From IMG/VR virus record IMGVR_UViG_3300031673_000338, positions 1 to 29,895 of that record: a stretch of 29,895 bases of DNA; one strand, given 5' to 3'. Of the stretch, positions 7,853-15,705 are shown in pieces. Numbering within the stretch: position 1 is the stretch's first letter; the number at the start of each line of letters is the position of its first letter. The notes beneath the pieces were generated by a model that saw only the letters and a list, made by a program, of their open reading frames with translations, did not search any database and was not told the DNA's origin. A program made the translations under genes and the position numbers. Source of the DNA: a virus.

Positions 7853-8655
7853 TACGCATACCCCCGCTGATTGCTCGAGAGCGTGGCGAATATCTTTTCT
7901 CGCTCTACGGATACGTCGCCCATGGTATAGCTGTATTCACCACCGCCAACGCTTTCTGACTTCATTCCGATATTGGTATTGATTGCCAGCTTGCAGAGAT
8001 TGATTAGCGCCATGACGCGCTTGGCATTTTCTGATACTGGCGCATAGGTAAGCGTGACACGATGGCCCCAGTCTTCGCGCGGGTGCGTACCCGTGGACAG
8101 ACGGCGCAGTTCTTTCGCTCCCGATACGATCTCATAATCGGTAGCGTCTAGCGTGGTCGTGGACTGGCCATATCCGCCGATAAATGTATCCGGCCATAGG
8201 ATCGTTTCGACTACGCTTGTGACCGTGAGGATTGAGCGCTTCGGGAAAAGCAACGTTCCCGGGACCTCTTGCTCAAACTCTTCGACCTGCGAAGCGTGTG
8301 GACCAAAGCGTGATATTATCTCTTCCTCTTCTGAATCTATTATTCGTTGAATTGCAATATCGGAAAGCGAGGTAGCTAGATGCTCTCGTACTGTTGCCGG
8401 TGTTATTAACGATGTCGCGCTTGCCCATATTGCATAGATGGTAGTGTCTGCCGCTATGGCGAATGTATCACCAGGCTCATATGCAGTTCCAGTACCATTG
8501 GCAGAGGTGTTCCACCCGTCAAAATTATATCCGGCATAATTGAGCGCGCCAGTATTACCCCTAACCGCTACCGTCGCGCCTACGGTATATGCGGTCGCGT
8601 CTACAGGTACAGCGCCCCCGGTTGCGCCATTTCGGTTATAGGTAATAGTGGCCAT
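7852..8655 (-). CDS. Head-tail connector (gp6-like adaptor) with N-terminal InlB-type repeat domain
   Basis: 267 aa, two parts. Residues 1-79 form one InlB B-repeat/Flg_new-type domain: TITYNRNGATGGAVP, a middle TVGATVAV strand, then AGYNFDGWNTSANGTGTAYEPG and the closing DTTIYAIWAS, with the diagnostic 'Y-x-F-x-GW ... T-x-YA-x-W' pattern. Residues 80-267 look like a helical connector adaptor: TPATVREHLATSLSD, DSEEEEIISRFG, then strands (RSILTVTSVVETILW) and a C-terminal helix (KRVMALINLCKLAINTNIG). Adaptors normally lack the first domain and are 90-190 aa. The fusion would display a host-surface-type beta-grasp domain on the neck. Adaptor assignment is by order and helix pattern. Confidence 0.72.
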   Translation of the reverse strand: MATITYNRNGATGGAVPVDATAYTVGATVAVRGNTGALNYAGYNFDGWNTSANGTGTAYEPGDTFAIAADTTIYAIWASATSLITPATVREHLATSLSDIAIQRIIDSEEEEIISRFGPHASQVEEFEQEVPGTLLFPKRSILTVTSVVETILWPDTFIGGYGQSTTTLDATDYEIVSGAKELRRLSTGTHPREDWGHRVTLTYAPVSENAKRVMALINLCKLAINTNIGMKSESVGGGEYSYTMGDVSVEREKIFATLSSNQRGYA

Positions 8656-8657
8656 GG

Positions 8658-8825
8658 TTATTTATTCTCTTCCGGCGTGCGCTTCTTGTAGGCGCGCTTC
8701 TCTTTCGGATCTTCCGAATTTCCAACGCGCGGGAAATCTTGCACCCCGTCCTCAACGGCGGGCAAGCCCATGCTTACGCGGAATGCCTTAATCTCTTCAT
8801 CGGTATGCTTCAATTCTCGCACCAT
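8658..8825 (-). CDS. Small hydrophilic protein, unknown
   Basis: 55 aa from ATG 8825, chosen because AAAGGGGAAATC precedes it; a longer form would need a TTG codon overlapping this ribosome site. Charged throughout (MVRELKHTDEEIKAFRVSMG, then an RVGNSEDPKEKRAYKKRTPE tail). Comparable short genes sit between major capsid and connector genes in many siphoviruses, without known function. It lies just after a strong hairpin (8844-8865). Confidence 0.6.
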   Translation of the reverse strand: MVRELKHTDEEIKAFRVSMGLPAVEDGVQDFPRVGNSEDPKEKRAYKKRTPEENK

Positions 8826-8843
8826 GATTTCCCCTTTCAAAGA

Positions 8844-8865
8844 GGCGGGGCAGCAATGCCCCGCC
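8844..8865 (-). terminator. Strong hairpin after decoration-like gene
   Basis: A perfect 9-bp GC-rich stem (GGCGGGGCA/TGCCCCGCC) with a 4-base loop, 6 bases after the stop of the 209-aa gene. On the minus strand it is followed by TCTTTG only, a poor U-tract, so it is more likely a partial terminator or mRNA-stabilising hairpin that sets the excess of capsid and decoration message than a full stop. Confidence 0.5.
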
Positions 8866-8871
8866 CGATGG

Positions 8872-9501
8872 TTATTTGTTTATGTAGGCGAACAGGGCGG
8901 ACAGGAAGAAACCCGTGGCTGTCGCGTTGTTCGACTGGATGACGCAAGGCTCGTCAAAGTCGGGCGTTATGAGCGCGGGCTCTCCTTCGATGGTCGTGGT
9001 CGCGCTGGCTCCGCAAGGCTCCTGCATGTTGAAACCGTCGGCCAGGATGCCGATGATGCGTACCTTGGCAAGAGCCGCCACAGACTTGGCGAGGTTGGTC
9101 GTGACCGTGATCGCCTTTACGGCTATCGAATCCACGACGTTGAACTCCCAGGTTCCATCCGTGCACTGGTACGCGATGATATCGCCAGACGCGGCGGCGT
9201 TTCCGGCGGGATCGGTCGGGGCGTTCGTCACGTTGATGACAGCCTGACCGGACGCGGCGAGCGCGGACGCGGTGTTCTTCGAGCCGAGCAACGTAGCGGC
9301 GGCGGGAGCGTGGCCCCCGTTGGAGGTCGCTGGGTAAAGGATCGAGAGCGTATGAGCCGTACCAGCGGCCGTATATTTGGCGCGCAAGAGCGCGGTACGG
9401 CATCCGGTCATAGGCGGAACGTTCTGCTGGATGATAGTACCGAACGCGACCGACTTATAGCCGAACGCTTTCATGCCCTGAACATAAGCGGGAATACCCA
9501 T
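8872..9501 (-). CDS. Probable head decoration / minor capsid protein
   Basis: 209 aa, directly downstream of the major capsid gene and framed by hairpins on both sides, which suggests strong expression. Composition is Ala/Thr/Gly-rich, without Lys/Arg clusters, like a secreted or exposed virion protein. Repeated beta strands (AVINVTNAPTD, DIIAYQCTDGTWEFNVVDSI, AVKAITVTTNLAK) suggest a beta-sandwich. The C-terminus ends ATATGFFLSALFAYINK. Capsid decoration proteins are often encoded here. No specific family recognised, and a capsid-spike or unknown virion protein is also possible. Confidence 0.55.
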   Translation of the reverse strand: MGIPAYVQGMKAFGYKSVAFGTIIQQNVPPMTGCRTALLRAKYTAAGTAHTLSILYPATSNGGHAPAAATLLGSKNTASALAASGQAVINVTNAPTDPAGNAAASGDIIAYQCTDGTWEFNVVDSIAVKAITVTTNLAKSVAALAKVRIIGILADGFNMQEPCGASATTTIEGEPALITPDFDEPCVIQSNNATATGFFLSALFAYINK

Positions 9502-9552
9502 GGTTGAACTCCTTGTTGTGTCTTCTCTTTGAGAAAACCATGCGCTAGAAAT

Positions 9553-9574
9553 ACCGGGGACATAAGCCCCCGGT
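9553..9574 (-). terminator. Hairpin after the major capsid gene
   Basis: Inverted repeat ACCGGGG ... CCCCGGT with an 8-base loop, just 3' of the major capsid stop, with no U-run. Same style as the hairpin at 8844-8865; both bracket the decoration-like gene. Likely a processing or stability element. Confidence 0.45.
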
Positions 9575-9580
9575 TACGAA

Positions 9581-10822
9581 TCAATGGACGTTCGTTATCT
9601 TGCAGAAAGCCGAGGGGCGCTTCCAGACAAACACGCCGCGAGTGTTGGCGCGGATGGCGTACTTGCCATAGATGAAATAGGTGTCATGGCTGTCGGTGAT
9701 CTCTACCGTGATGCCCTTGCGCTCGGCATAGAGCATTTTGGAGAAGTCACCCACGCCAGCGGTACCTTGCGCCACGCGGAACGTGGAGACAAGGCGGACG
9801 CCCCATACGCGCATGGGCCCGACATCGGCGGGATGGCCCCAGATATACTGGCCGTCGTCCGTCTTCATGAGCTGGACGGTTGACCAATCGGTGCCGTTGC
9901 AGAAGGCGATGTTCGGCTGTGCGAATCCGTTTTTCTGCACGTTGACGATGGCCTTGTAGAACGCGTCCATGGTCGGGATTGCAGCCGCGTCCTCGGTACC
10001 GATACCGGTAAGGGCGAGGAGGCCCTGAAGCGACGGGGTAGAGCCGGAGCCGTTATAGAGCTGGTAGTCGAGGCGCTCGCGGAGGCCGTCGCGGAGGTCG
10101 GTATCCACGATGCCGCGTATCTGGGGAACGTCTTCAAGCTGCGCGCCGGTGATCGGTATCCAGTGGCCGATGTCCTCGACGGTCTGCGATACCTGCTCCC
10201 AAGTGAAAGCGCTCTCGGCGTAGGCGGCGGTTTCGGCCTTCTCGGCGGCGGCCTGCGTGCGGAGATTCTGGCGCATAAACGTATACGCGGCCTGGCTGGT
10301 CATGCCTTTGGGGATGAGGTCGAACAGGCCGATGCTTTCGACGGGATAGCCTTCGACTTCGCCCGTGCGGACGACGGGAGGCGCGAATCCGGCGGCGGTC
10401 GTCATCAGCGTCTTGAGGTCATGCTCGCCGAAATTCATCTTGATATTATGGGCGTTGCCGCCCTCGGCAGCGAACGCCTTGAACTCCTTCGAGTCCACGA
10501 ACATCTCGCCGAGGCTCTTGATGCTCTTCGCCTGCGGATTGCCGTGAGCCATGCCGACGGGTTCGAGGGCGGGCTCGGTCTGGGGGTCGAACGCCTTGAG
10601 CGCTTCGACGAGGCCGTCGACTTCAGCGCCGAGCGCGTCCTGCTTGGTTTTCATGGTGCGCATATCGTTGACGCGCTTCTGGAGGTCGCCGTCGAGTCCG
10701 GTGGATTTCATCAGGTCGAAATCGCCACCTTCGACGAGACACTCTTCGCGTACTTTCTTGAGCTTGACGTTGAGCGCTTCCAACTCATTGCGCTTCTGTA
10801 CCAGATCCTGCTTGATAGCCAT
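9581..10822 (-). CDS. Major capsid protein, HK97 fold
   Basis: 413 aa from ATG 10822 (GAGGAG 8 bases upstream); a GTG three codons earlier lies inside the ribosome site. Residues 1-70 form a coiled-coil delta (scaffold) domain: KQDLVQKRNELEALNVKLKK. A linker (about 80-110) with NPQAKSIKSLGEMFVDSKEF precedes the capsid domain, and cleavage by the adjacent protease is expected here. The capsid part shows GAQLEDVPQIRGIVDTDLRD, then LDYQLYNGSGSTPSLQGLL, and a C-terminal strand KGITVEITDSHDTYFIYGKY, all characteristic of the HK97/phi-C31 capsid family. Stop of the protease and start of this gene are one base apart. Confidence 0.95.
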   Translation of the reverse strand: MAIKQDLVQKRNELEALNVKLKKVREECLVEGGDFDLMKSTGLDGDLQKRVNDMRTMKTKQDALGAEVDGLVEALKAFDPQTEPALEPVGMAHGNPQAKSIKSLGEMFVDSKEFKAFAAEGGNAHNIKMNFGEHDLKTLMTTAAGFAPPVVRTGEVEGYPVESIGLFDLIPKGMTSQAAYTFMRQNLRTQAAAEKAETAAYAESAFTWEQVSQTVEDIGHWIPITGAQLEDVPQIRGIVDTDLRDGLRERLDYQLYNGSGSTPSLQGLLALTGIGTEDAAAIPTMDAFYKAIVNVQKNGFAQPNIAFCNGTDWSTVQLMKTDDGQYIWGHPADVGPMRVWGVRLVSTFRVAQGTAGVGDFSKMLYAERKGITVEITDSHDTYFIYGKYAIRANTRGVFVWKRPSAFCKITNVH

Positions 10823-10823
10823 G

Positions 10824-11588
10824 CTATGCACTCCTCATGATTTCATTCGCTTCGATCTGCGACATGATGGCCGCAGCCTCTTTCCGCAACTTCAGCGCGT
10901 CCGCCTCGATGTCGGTTTCGGCTATGCGTTTCAGCTCGCTCGCCGCCTTGACCAATTCCGATGCGATTGACTTGAGTCCGTCGCGGTTCTTTGCGCTCGC
11001 CGGTTCCTTGCCCTTTCCCGCCCGTAGGTCTGCGATGCTTTGTGACCGCTTGACGAAATCGCCAATTGCCGCCAGAAGCGTCTCTGCGTGCTCCTGATAG
11101 GTCGTCGATTCCGCGCCGATGGCTTTCATATCGAGGGTTCGGGTAGCGATGCCTGCCCCTAGTAATACAGGGCTGACCTCGTAAACCGACATCTTCTTGA
11201 TTCGCCTATTCTCTATCCCGTTTGTAGGATCTATCGAATATTCTTTTTCTATCACGTCAAATCCGAACGACCATTCGCCTAGGTCATCAAGGTTCTTCAC
11301 GGTCTTGTAGGTATCGGCGGCGGCCTGTATGTCCATGAAGAATTGGCCGTCAAAGATAAGCTCATTGCCTATCTCCGATATCATGCCCTTGCCAACAGGC
11401 ATGGCATCGCCCCAGCTCTTGTGATTATATGCCGAGAGCCTGACCTTCTGGCCGTTGACTATGGAGCCGGGCATGATGATATCGCCGTCATGGTCAACGA
11501 CGCCGAGAGTTGCGAATACGGCCTTGACCGTTCCGGTTTCGGTTAGCGCCATCTCTTTGAGATGTACCTGTTTCAGTTCATGCGCCAT
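10824..11588 (-). CDS. Prohead maturation protease, HK97 family (S78-type)
   Basis: 254 aa. The family signature is clear: the early strand GTVKAVFATLGVVDHDGDII, catalytic His56 in AYNHKSWGDAMPVGKG, and catalytic Ser107 in LGEWSFGFDV. A third region (KKMSVYEVSPVLLGAG) is the conserved C-terminal strand of the protease domain. Residues about 160-254 are a charged helical tail that would target the protease into the prohead with the scaffold domain. Function: cleavage of the capsid delta domain during maturation. AGGAGGCGCTACAA precedes the ATG. Confidence 0.93.
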   Translation of the reverse strand: MAHELKQVHLKEMALTETGTVKAVFATLGVVDHDGDIIMPGSIVNGQKVRLSAYNHKSWGDAMPVGKGMISEIGNELIFDGQFFMDIQAAADTYKTVKNLDDLGEWSFGFDVIEKEYSIDPTNGIENRRIKKMSVYEVSPVLLGAGIATRTLDMKAIGAESTTYQEHAETLLAAIGDFVKRSQSIADLRAGKGKEPASAKNRDGLKSIASELVKAASELKRIAETDIEADALKLRKEAAAIMSQIEANEIMRSA

Positions 11589-11600
11589 TTGTAGCGCCTC

Positions 11601-13799
11601 CTAAATTATCGTAGGACTGAAAGATCGCGTCCCGTTCGGATGGTCGTCGTTATGCGCGTCGGCCTCGTCTATCGTCATGGTCTGCCCATTTATCTCGTCG
11701 CATTCCTCGTCAAATGATCCCTTTTGCGAATCGAATACGAGCATCGCGTTGAACGTTCCCGAACCGCGCGCCGTCTCTATGGTCGATACATTCTGCGCGT
11801 ACTTCGTTTCCGTCCTGGCGATTACCTCGGCCCGGTATTGCCTTGCCGCCTTATCTCCAGCTCCAGCCGCTTTGTCTGCGCTCCAACCCCGGATTATAGC
11901 ACGGTCATACGCCTCTTTGTAAACTCCCGGATACATGGCCTTGCCTTCAACCTCGGACCGGATAGCGCGAGCAATCTCACGCGGGCCTAGTCCAGCGCTT
12001 CGGCCTTCGGTGAGCGCTTTGAATACGGCGTCTTGTGTCTGTCGGCTAACGTCGACAAGGGCGATATGCTTCCCGCCCCTTGATAGGATTTCCCGCTGTA
12101 CCTGGTCGGGAAGATCAAGCGCAATGCCGAATATCCCGTTCATGTTTTCCAATGTCGATTTGGCTACGGCGATATAATGTGCTTTCCATGAGAGGTCATC
12201 GATAAGCGGAGTTGTTGAAGCGGCGGATACTATCTGCCCGGCTTCGACTGACGCTCCTATGCCATCGGGTGAAGTAGGGTCAATCGGATCGGCCTTGGTT
12301 TCCCCGGCTTCCCGTGCCCGAAGGTTGGTATTGTCGACGTATTGTTCATAGGCTTTGACGACCTTATCCGCAATCGTGGCGAATCCATCGGCTAATTCCG
12401 AAGCGTAGACGGCGCGATGGCGCTCCTCATACTTTTTCTGCAGGGCGTTGAATGCACGCTCGCGGATATGGTTGCGGCCCTTCGTTTCAGCATTGAGCCC
12501 CTTGGCCGGTACTGTCGTAGCCGCTGATATCGTAACTGGCAATTCAACCGGCAACGCCTCGCCCTCGTTGACTTCCGTAGTCGAGAACGGTACGCGCCTA
12601 ATCTCATCGGTTGGCAACGTGTCGAATCCGAGCGCCTGCTTGCCCTGCGCCCTGGAAATAAGCCCGCCGTTGAAAGCGTCGATGGTTCGCTTGTAAAGCG
12701 CGTCCTGGTCATCCTGCAAAACCCGGACTACGGACAAATCGTACTTAACCGTCCACTCATCGGGATTAGGTTCAAAGTCGTCGAGTAATTGCGTCTCAAG
12801 TTCCGGGCCGACAAGGCGCTGAATCGGAATGATGCCGTCCTCGTAGGCCATCTCCCGCAACTCCTTCATAGTCGCTCCAACTTTGGTCTGTGCCAATCCT
12901 GATCCGAATCCAACCACGGCGGCGGGGATGCCGGTAACGGCTGATACGCGCTCTTCGGGGATTCCTCGCAACGTGGACAAATCCATGGATTTAGGATCGA
13001 AGCCGAATTGCTGGAGCTTAGTCGGGCCTGAGAATACCATCGCTTCGCCGCGATTGTCGCCGGTTAGATGCTCTTTGATATACTTCTTAAGCTCGGTAGG
13101 GTCTCCCGTCTGCATTTGCGTCCCGCCCATGCCCGCATAATCCGGGGTAACGAGCAATCCGGGCACGCCCATATTGTGGAGCATCGAAGCCGCGAAGTTG
13201 TCGGCCTCCTCGTCGGTCACTGCACCGCGGGCGATTGATCGAAGCGGTGACATACCTTTGCGCTGGTTATACGGGTCGATGCCATAGCGAAGATGTACCA
13301 CGTCGGACGGATCGAGCTTGACGATAGGGCCGTTGCCGGGCGCGTACTGGTAGTAGTCGATAAACGCGGTTGACCCTGAATTGACCATCGGCTCGACCAT
13401 GAAGTGCGGGACGTACCAAAACTGTATAGGGGCAAGCGTGCGCTTGTTGCGTACTTTGATAATATACCCGTTGCCGTCCCATACGAGCGAAAGGATAGCG
13501 CCGAACCATAGCACGGTTCCGGAGTAGTTGGGGTTAGGGCGGTTGAGTAGCTTGAGCATGGGGTGCTCATAGATCGCATCGCCTTTGCCGTTCTCCAGGT
13601 AGAGCGGAGCTTCGGGCCATCGGCGGGTTATCCAAAGCAAGACGGCCATGATAAGGCTGGAGCTAGTCGGGTCGGTGAGCATGGCGGAGTAATCGCGCTT
13701 GGTACGATTAGAAAATGCGCCTATGAATTGGCTAAACAGAGAATGCGTCATCTCGCTTAATGCTTTTTTATTGCTTACAAACGGCGATCTTATCTGCAT
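11601..13799 (-). CDS. Portal protein fused to MuF-type head morphogenesis domain
   Basis: 732 aa from ATG 13799. This start is chosen because AAAGGCGG lies 5 bases upstream and an upstream promoter (13819-13847) overlaps any longer reading. Residues about 1-440 are an HK97-type portal: ITRRWPEAPLYLENG, YEHPMLKLLNRPNPNYSG, KLDPSDVVHLRYGIDP, KGMSPLRSIARG, and VSAVTGIPAAVVGFGSGLAQ. Residues about 480-732 are a MuF/SPP1 gp7-like domain ending in DEECDEINGQTMTIDEAD and HPNGTRSFSP. The portal ring is the DNA gate; MuF proteins enter the capsid in low copy. The two are separate genes in most phages. Confidence 0.92.
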   Translation of the reverse strand: MQIRSPFVSNKKALSEMTHSLFSQFIGAFSNRTKRDYSAMLTDPTSSSLIMAVLLWITRRWPEAPLYLENGKGDAIYEHPMLKLLNRPNPNYSGTVLWFGAILSLVWDGNGYIIKVRNKRTLAPIQFWYVPHFMVEPMVNSGSTAFIDYYQYAPGNGPIVKLDPSDVVHLRYGIDPYNQRKGMSPLRSIARGAVTDEEADNFAASMLHNMGVPGLLVTPDYAGMGGTQMQTGDPTELKKYIKEHLTGDNRGEAMVFSGPTKLQQFGFDPKSMDLSTLRGIPEERVSAVTGIPAAVVGFGSGLAQTKVGATMKELREMAYEDGIIPIQRLVGPELETQLLDDFEPNPDEWTVKYDLSVVRVLQDDQDALYKRTIDAFNGGLISRAQGKQALGFDTLPTDEIRRVPFSTTEVNEGEALPVELPVTISAATTVPAKGLNAETKGRNHIRERAFNALQKKYEERHRAVYASELADGFATIADKVVKAYEQYVDNTNLRAREAGETKADPIDPTSPDGIGASVEAGQIVSAASTTPLIDDLSWKAHYIAVAKSTLENMNGIFGIALDLPDQVQREILSRGGKHIALVDVSRQTQDAVFKALTEGRSAGLGPREIARAIRSEVEGKAMYPGVYKEAYDRAIIRGWSADKAAGAGDKAARQYRAEVIARTETKYAQNVSTIETARGSGTFNAMLVFDSQKGSFDEECDEINGQTMTIDEADAHNDDHPNGTRSFSPTII

Positions 13800-13818
13800 G
13801 GTACCGCCTTTAGTCCTG

Positions 13819-13847
13819 AACATAGCACCTAAAGGCAAATACGTCAA
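13819..13847 (-). promoter_or_regulatory. Sigma-70 promoter for the head/tail operon
   Basis: TTGACG, a 17-base spacer and TATGTT on the minus strand, followed about 12 bases after the likely start site by the portal ribosome site and ATG. It begins only 11 bases downstream of an intrinsic terminator, giving an independent transcription unit for the structural genes. Confidence 0.7.
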
Positions 13848-13857
13848 TGTGCTAAAT

Positions 13858-13881
13858 ATAAAAGGCCCCTTTCGGAGCCTT
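13858..13881 (-). terminator. Intrinsic terminator upstream of portal
   Basis: On the minus strand: stem AAGGCTCC/GGGGCCTT (8 bp, one T-G pair) with a GAAA tetraloop, then TTATATTTAG. It lies right after the repeat array and stops transcription from the 88-aa gene promoter (14373-14401) before the portal promoter. Confidence 0.75.
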
Positions 13882-13891
13882 GATTACTAGA

Positions 13892-14077
13892 TTACCCCGA
13901 CCGCGACCACGACCGCGACCGCGACCGCGCCCGCGACCACGACCGCGACCCCGACCCCGACCGCGACCACGACCACGACCCCGACCCCGACCCCGACCGC
14001 GACCACGACCACGACCACGACCGCGACCACGACCGCGACCACGACCGCGACGCACGCATCGCCATTCCGGCGGTCAT
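13892..14077 (-). CDS. Possible Ser-Arg/Ser-Trp dipeptide-repeat microprotein
   Basis: A 61-aa frame starting at an ATG that overlaps the previous stop (TAATG), with GAGGT upstream. After MTAGMAMRAS it is an alternation of Ser (TCG) with Arg, Trp or Gly (CGG, TGG, GGG), encoded by the hexamer array at 13898-14047, ending with TAA just before the terminator. In this frame the variable base of each hexamer changes the amino acid. In the neighbouring Gly-Arg frame (same strand) and the Arg-Pro frame (other strand) the variation is synonymous. So start context favours this frame, while the variation pattern favours the others. Whether any protein is made is unknown. Confidence 0.3.
   Translation of the reverse strand: MTAGMAMRASRSWSRSWSRSWSWSWSRSGSGSGSWSWSRSGSGSRSWSRARSRSRSWSRSG
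13898..14047. repeat. 25-unit hexanucleotide array (CGACCV)25
   Basis: Twenty-five back-to-back 6-base units on the plus strand, each CGACC followed by G, A or C, never T; one unit is CGCCCG. The order of the variable base is irregular. On the minus strand the frame GGT-CGN gives (Gly-Arg)n; it is the same frame as the preceding 88-aa gene, separated from it by TAA TGA and a few codons. On the plus strand CGA-CCN gives (Arg-Pro)n. In both frames all differences are silent. Confidence 0.97.
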
Positions 14078-14343
14078 TATTTTACCTCGCGCGGTAGTAT
14101 CTCGATTTCGGTGATATCGACGATAGCCGCCTTCATGACGATTACCGGACGAGGATAGGGTTCTACTTCGGAGAACACGCTTTTTTCTAGCGCTTCTGAA
14201 AAACGTCCGGTATCCGCGATCCATGCGGCCTTGTTGAGCTTCAGGAACTTGCTCGTTTCCTCGACGACTTCGCCCGTGTAGAACTTGGTCACGGTGCTGA
14301 TTAGCACTTTCTTGCCCTCTAAATCCATGCTGTTCTTTGCCAT
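14077..14343 (-). CDS. Small conserved-looking phage protein, beta-rich, function unknown
   Basis: 88 aa, with AAGGGG 7 bases before ATG 14343 and the strongest promoter of the window just upstream. The sequence is strand-rich: GKKVLISTVTKFYTGEVVEE, KLNKAAWIADTGRFSEAL, then PVIVMKAAIVDITEIE. The short 'GKKV-x-I-x-T-V-T-x-x-YTGEV ... FLxLxxAAWIADTGRF' pattern is, from memory, seen in small proteins of many phages; its strand order recalls an Sm-like barrel, but I cannot confirm that. It is its own transcription unit (promoter 14373-14401 to terminator 13858-13881), together with the repeat array. This suggests a regulatory or accessory role. Confidence 0.7.
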   Translation of the reverse strand: MAKNSMDLEGKKVLISTVTKFYTGEVVEETSKFLKLNKAAWIADTGRFSEALEKSVFSEVEPYPRPVIVMKAAIVDITEIEILPREVK

Positions 14344-14369
14344 TTCGTACCCCTTATAATCAAGATACT

Positions 14370-14401
14370 AGTATTATAATGCAATATATAAATGGCGTCA
14401 A
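14370..14401 (-). promoter_or_regulatory. Consensus sigma-70 promoter with shared 20-bp box
   Basis: TTGACG (14396-14401), 17-base spacer, perfect TATAAT (14373-14378), start site about 23 bases before the 88-aa gene. The spacer and -10 lie inside a 20-base block (14370-14389) that recurs with one mismatch at 23617-23636 near the leftward early promoter. The block contains a near-palindrome around TTGCAT, so it could be an operator that controls both promoters. Confidence 0.8.
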
Positions 14402-14424
14402 GCGCATATTGCACAATCCGTCAA

Positions 14425-15705
14425 TCACACCGGCCCCCACTTGAGGACTTGCGGGTTAAAATAGCATAGCAATAGCGCGTCCGCAAGGTCGGGAGACCGG
14501 CCATAGCGCTTCTTGAACTCGGCCTTGCTCTCGATCTGTTTTCGGTCGTCGCGGGTATAGCGGTACTTTCGCGCTGATAATTCCGCCATAAGTTCGGGAA
14601 CATCGGGAATATCCGCCAGGTCAATTGGGAACTCGAACCATTGCTCATCGGCGCTTGAGGTATATAGCTTCTTGTTCCCCGGCGCTCCGCCATTGTTGAC
14701 AGGTATCACTTGCGCGCCCATGTCGCGGAGCTTGTCGGTCACGCCTCCGCCTACGCCAGTGTCATCAACTTTTATCTTTACCCGTAGATTGCGCCCGGCC
14801 ATATCCCATGCTACCCGCGACAGCTCTTGAGTATCCAGTTTTGTGAATACGCGATGGTCTATTACTTTCATACCCTGGCGCTTGAATATCACCGAGCGAT
14901 CATCGCCGAATCGGGCAACGTCTATGCCTAGTTCGATATCCGCTTCGGGGTCTGTTTCTGTTTTGCGATCCATGGCCGCGCGGATTGCTCCCCGTGTCAT
15001 AACGGACCGCTCGCCCTGCATACGAGGCGCTCCGTTCCAGACGTGCTCCGCTAAATCGGGATCGCGCTTGAAATCCTCGTCCATCTCTTTTTGCAGCTCG
15101 GCGGTCCACCATGGATTATCAACCGGACCGGGCAAGAGGTCGAGCAATATCATGTCGTCGCGCTGGCTTCCCCATGTTCTGGCCACAATGGGGTCAATCT
15201 CTTCATCGGGATTCATGCCAAACCATATCTCGCTGCCGGGCTTTCTGATGGTCGGGAATAGGATATCAAGCGAGTGAGAAGAAACGCTTTGAGCTTCCTC
15301 GATGATGGCTATATCGAAATCCTCAAGCGATTTTATTTGATCGGCGCGAAGGTCTGAAAGCCCCCTAAAAATGATATGGCTACCCGTGCGCGGGCAGTCG
15401 ATATATTCTTTCGTGACTACCCATCCTGAATACCGCAGTCGCTCGATGGTATCGCGTACCAGCTTCCAAACTGACTCTTCAAGGGTAAGCTGTACCTCAC
15501 GCAAAAAGACAATCTGCGTCCGCTCTCGATGCGCACGCTGGACTGCTAGCGATATGATTGACCATGACTTTGCGCCTGCTCCTCGTCCGCCTCGGCAGCC
15601 TTTGATACGCGCGGGAGCGCGGAATGCTTCGAGCTTCGGAGACACGCGCTCGCGATCATCAAGTTCGAGCAACCTGATAAGCTCGATCTCTTGCGATGCG
15701 GTCAA
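14425..15705 (-). CDS. terL: Terminase large subunit
   Basis: 426 aa if started at TTG 15705, which overlaps the TerS stop (TTGA); a GTG at 15816 would add a 36-residue shadow of TerS. ATPase: Walker A GGRGAGAKS (39-47), Walker B DIAIIEEAQ (131-139), then a coupling region SEIWFGMNP. Nuclease: Asp262 in LGIDVARFGDDRS, Asp314-315 in KVDDTGVGGG, and Asp406/409 in RSPDLADALL, the three acidic sites of the RNase H-like fold. This is the PBSX-type motor that cuts concatemers and pumps DNA into the head through the portal. Length is usual for the family. The ribosome site for the TTG start is weak, so the start is the least certain point. Confidence 0.93.
   Translation of the reverse strand: MTASQEIELIRLLELDDRERVSPKLEAFRAPARIKGCRGGRGAGAKSWSIISLAVQRAHRERTQIVFLREVQLTLEESVWKLVRDTIERLRYSGWVVTKEYIDCPRTGSHIIFRGLSDLRADQIKSLEDFDIAIIEEAQSVSSHSLDILFPTIRKPGSEIWFGMNPDEEIDPIVARTWGSQRDDMILLDLLPGPVDNPWWTAELQKEMDEDFKRDPDLAEHVWNGAPRMQGERSVMTRGAIRAAMDRKTETDPEADIELGIDVARFGDDRSVIFKRQGMKVIDHRVFTKLDTQELSRVAWDMAGRNLRVKIKVDDTGVGGGVTDKLRDMGAQVIPVNNGGAPGNKKLYTSSADEQWFEFPIDLADIPDVPELMAELSARKYRYTRDDRKQIESKAEFKKRYGRSPDLADALLLCYFNPQVLKWGPV

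Noticed and set aside
10163-10840. 225-aa plus-strand ORF opposite the capsid gene, and similar long antisense ORFs (1067-1705, 8770-9507)
   Set aside because: Mirror frames of GC-rich real genes, no ribosome sites, low-complexity products.
13898-14047. CRISPR array
   Set aside because: Units are 6 bases with no spacers; likewise the 18-bp array at 26658-27179 has no spacers.
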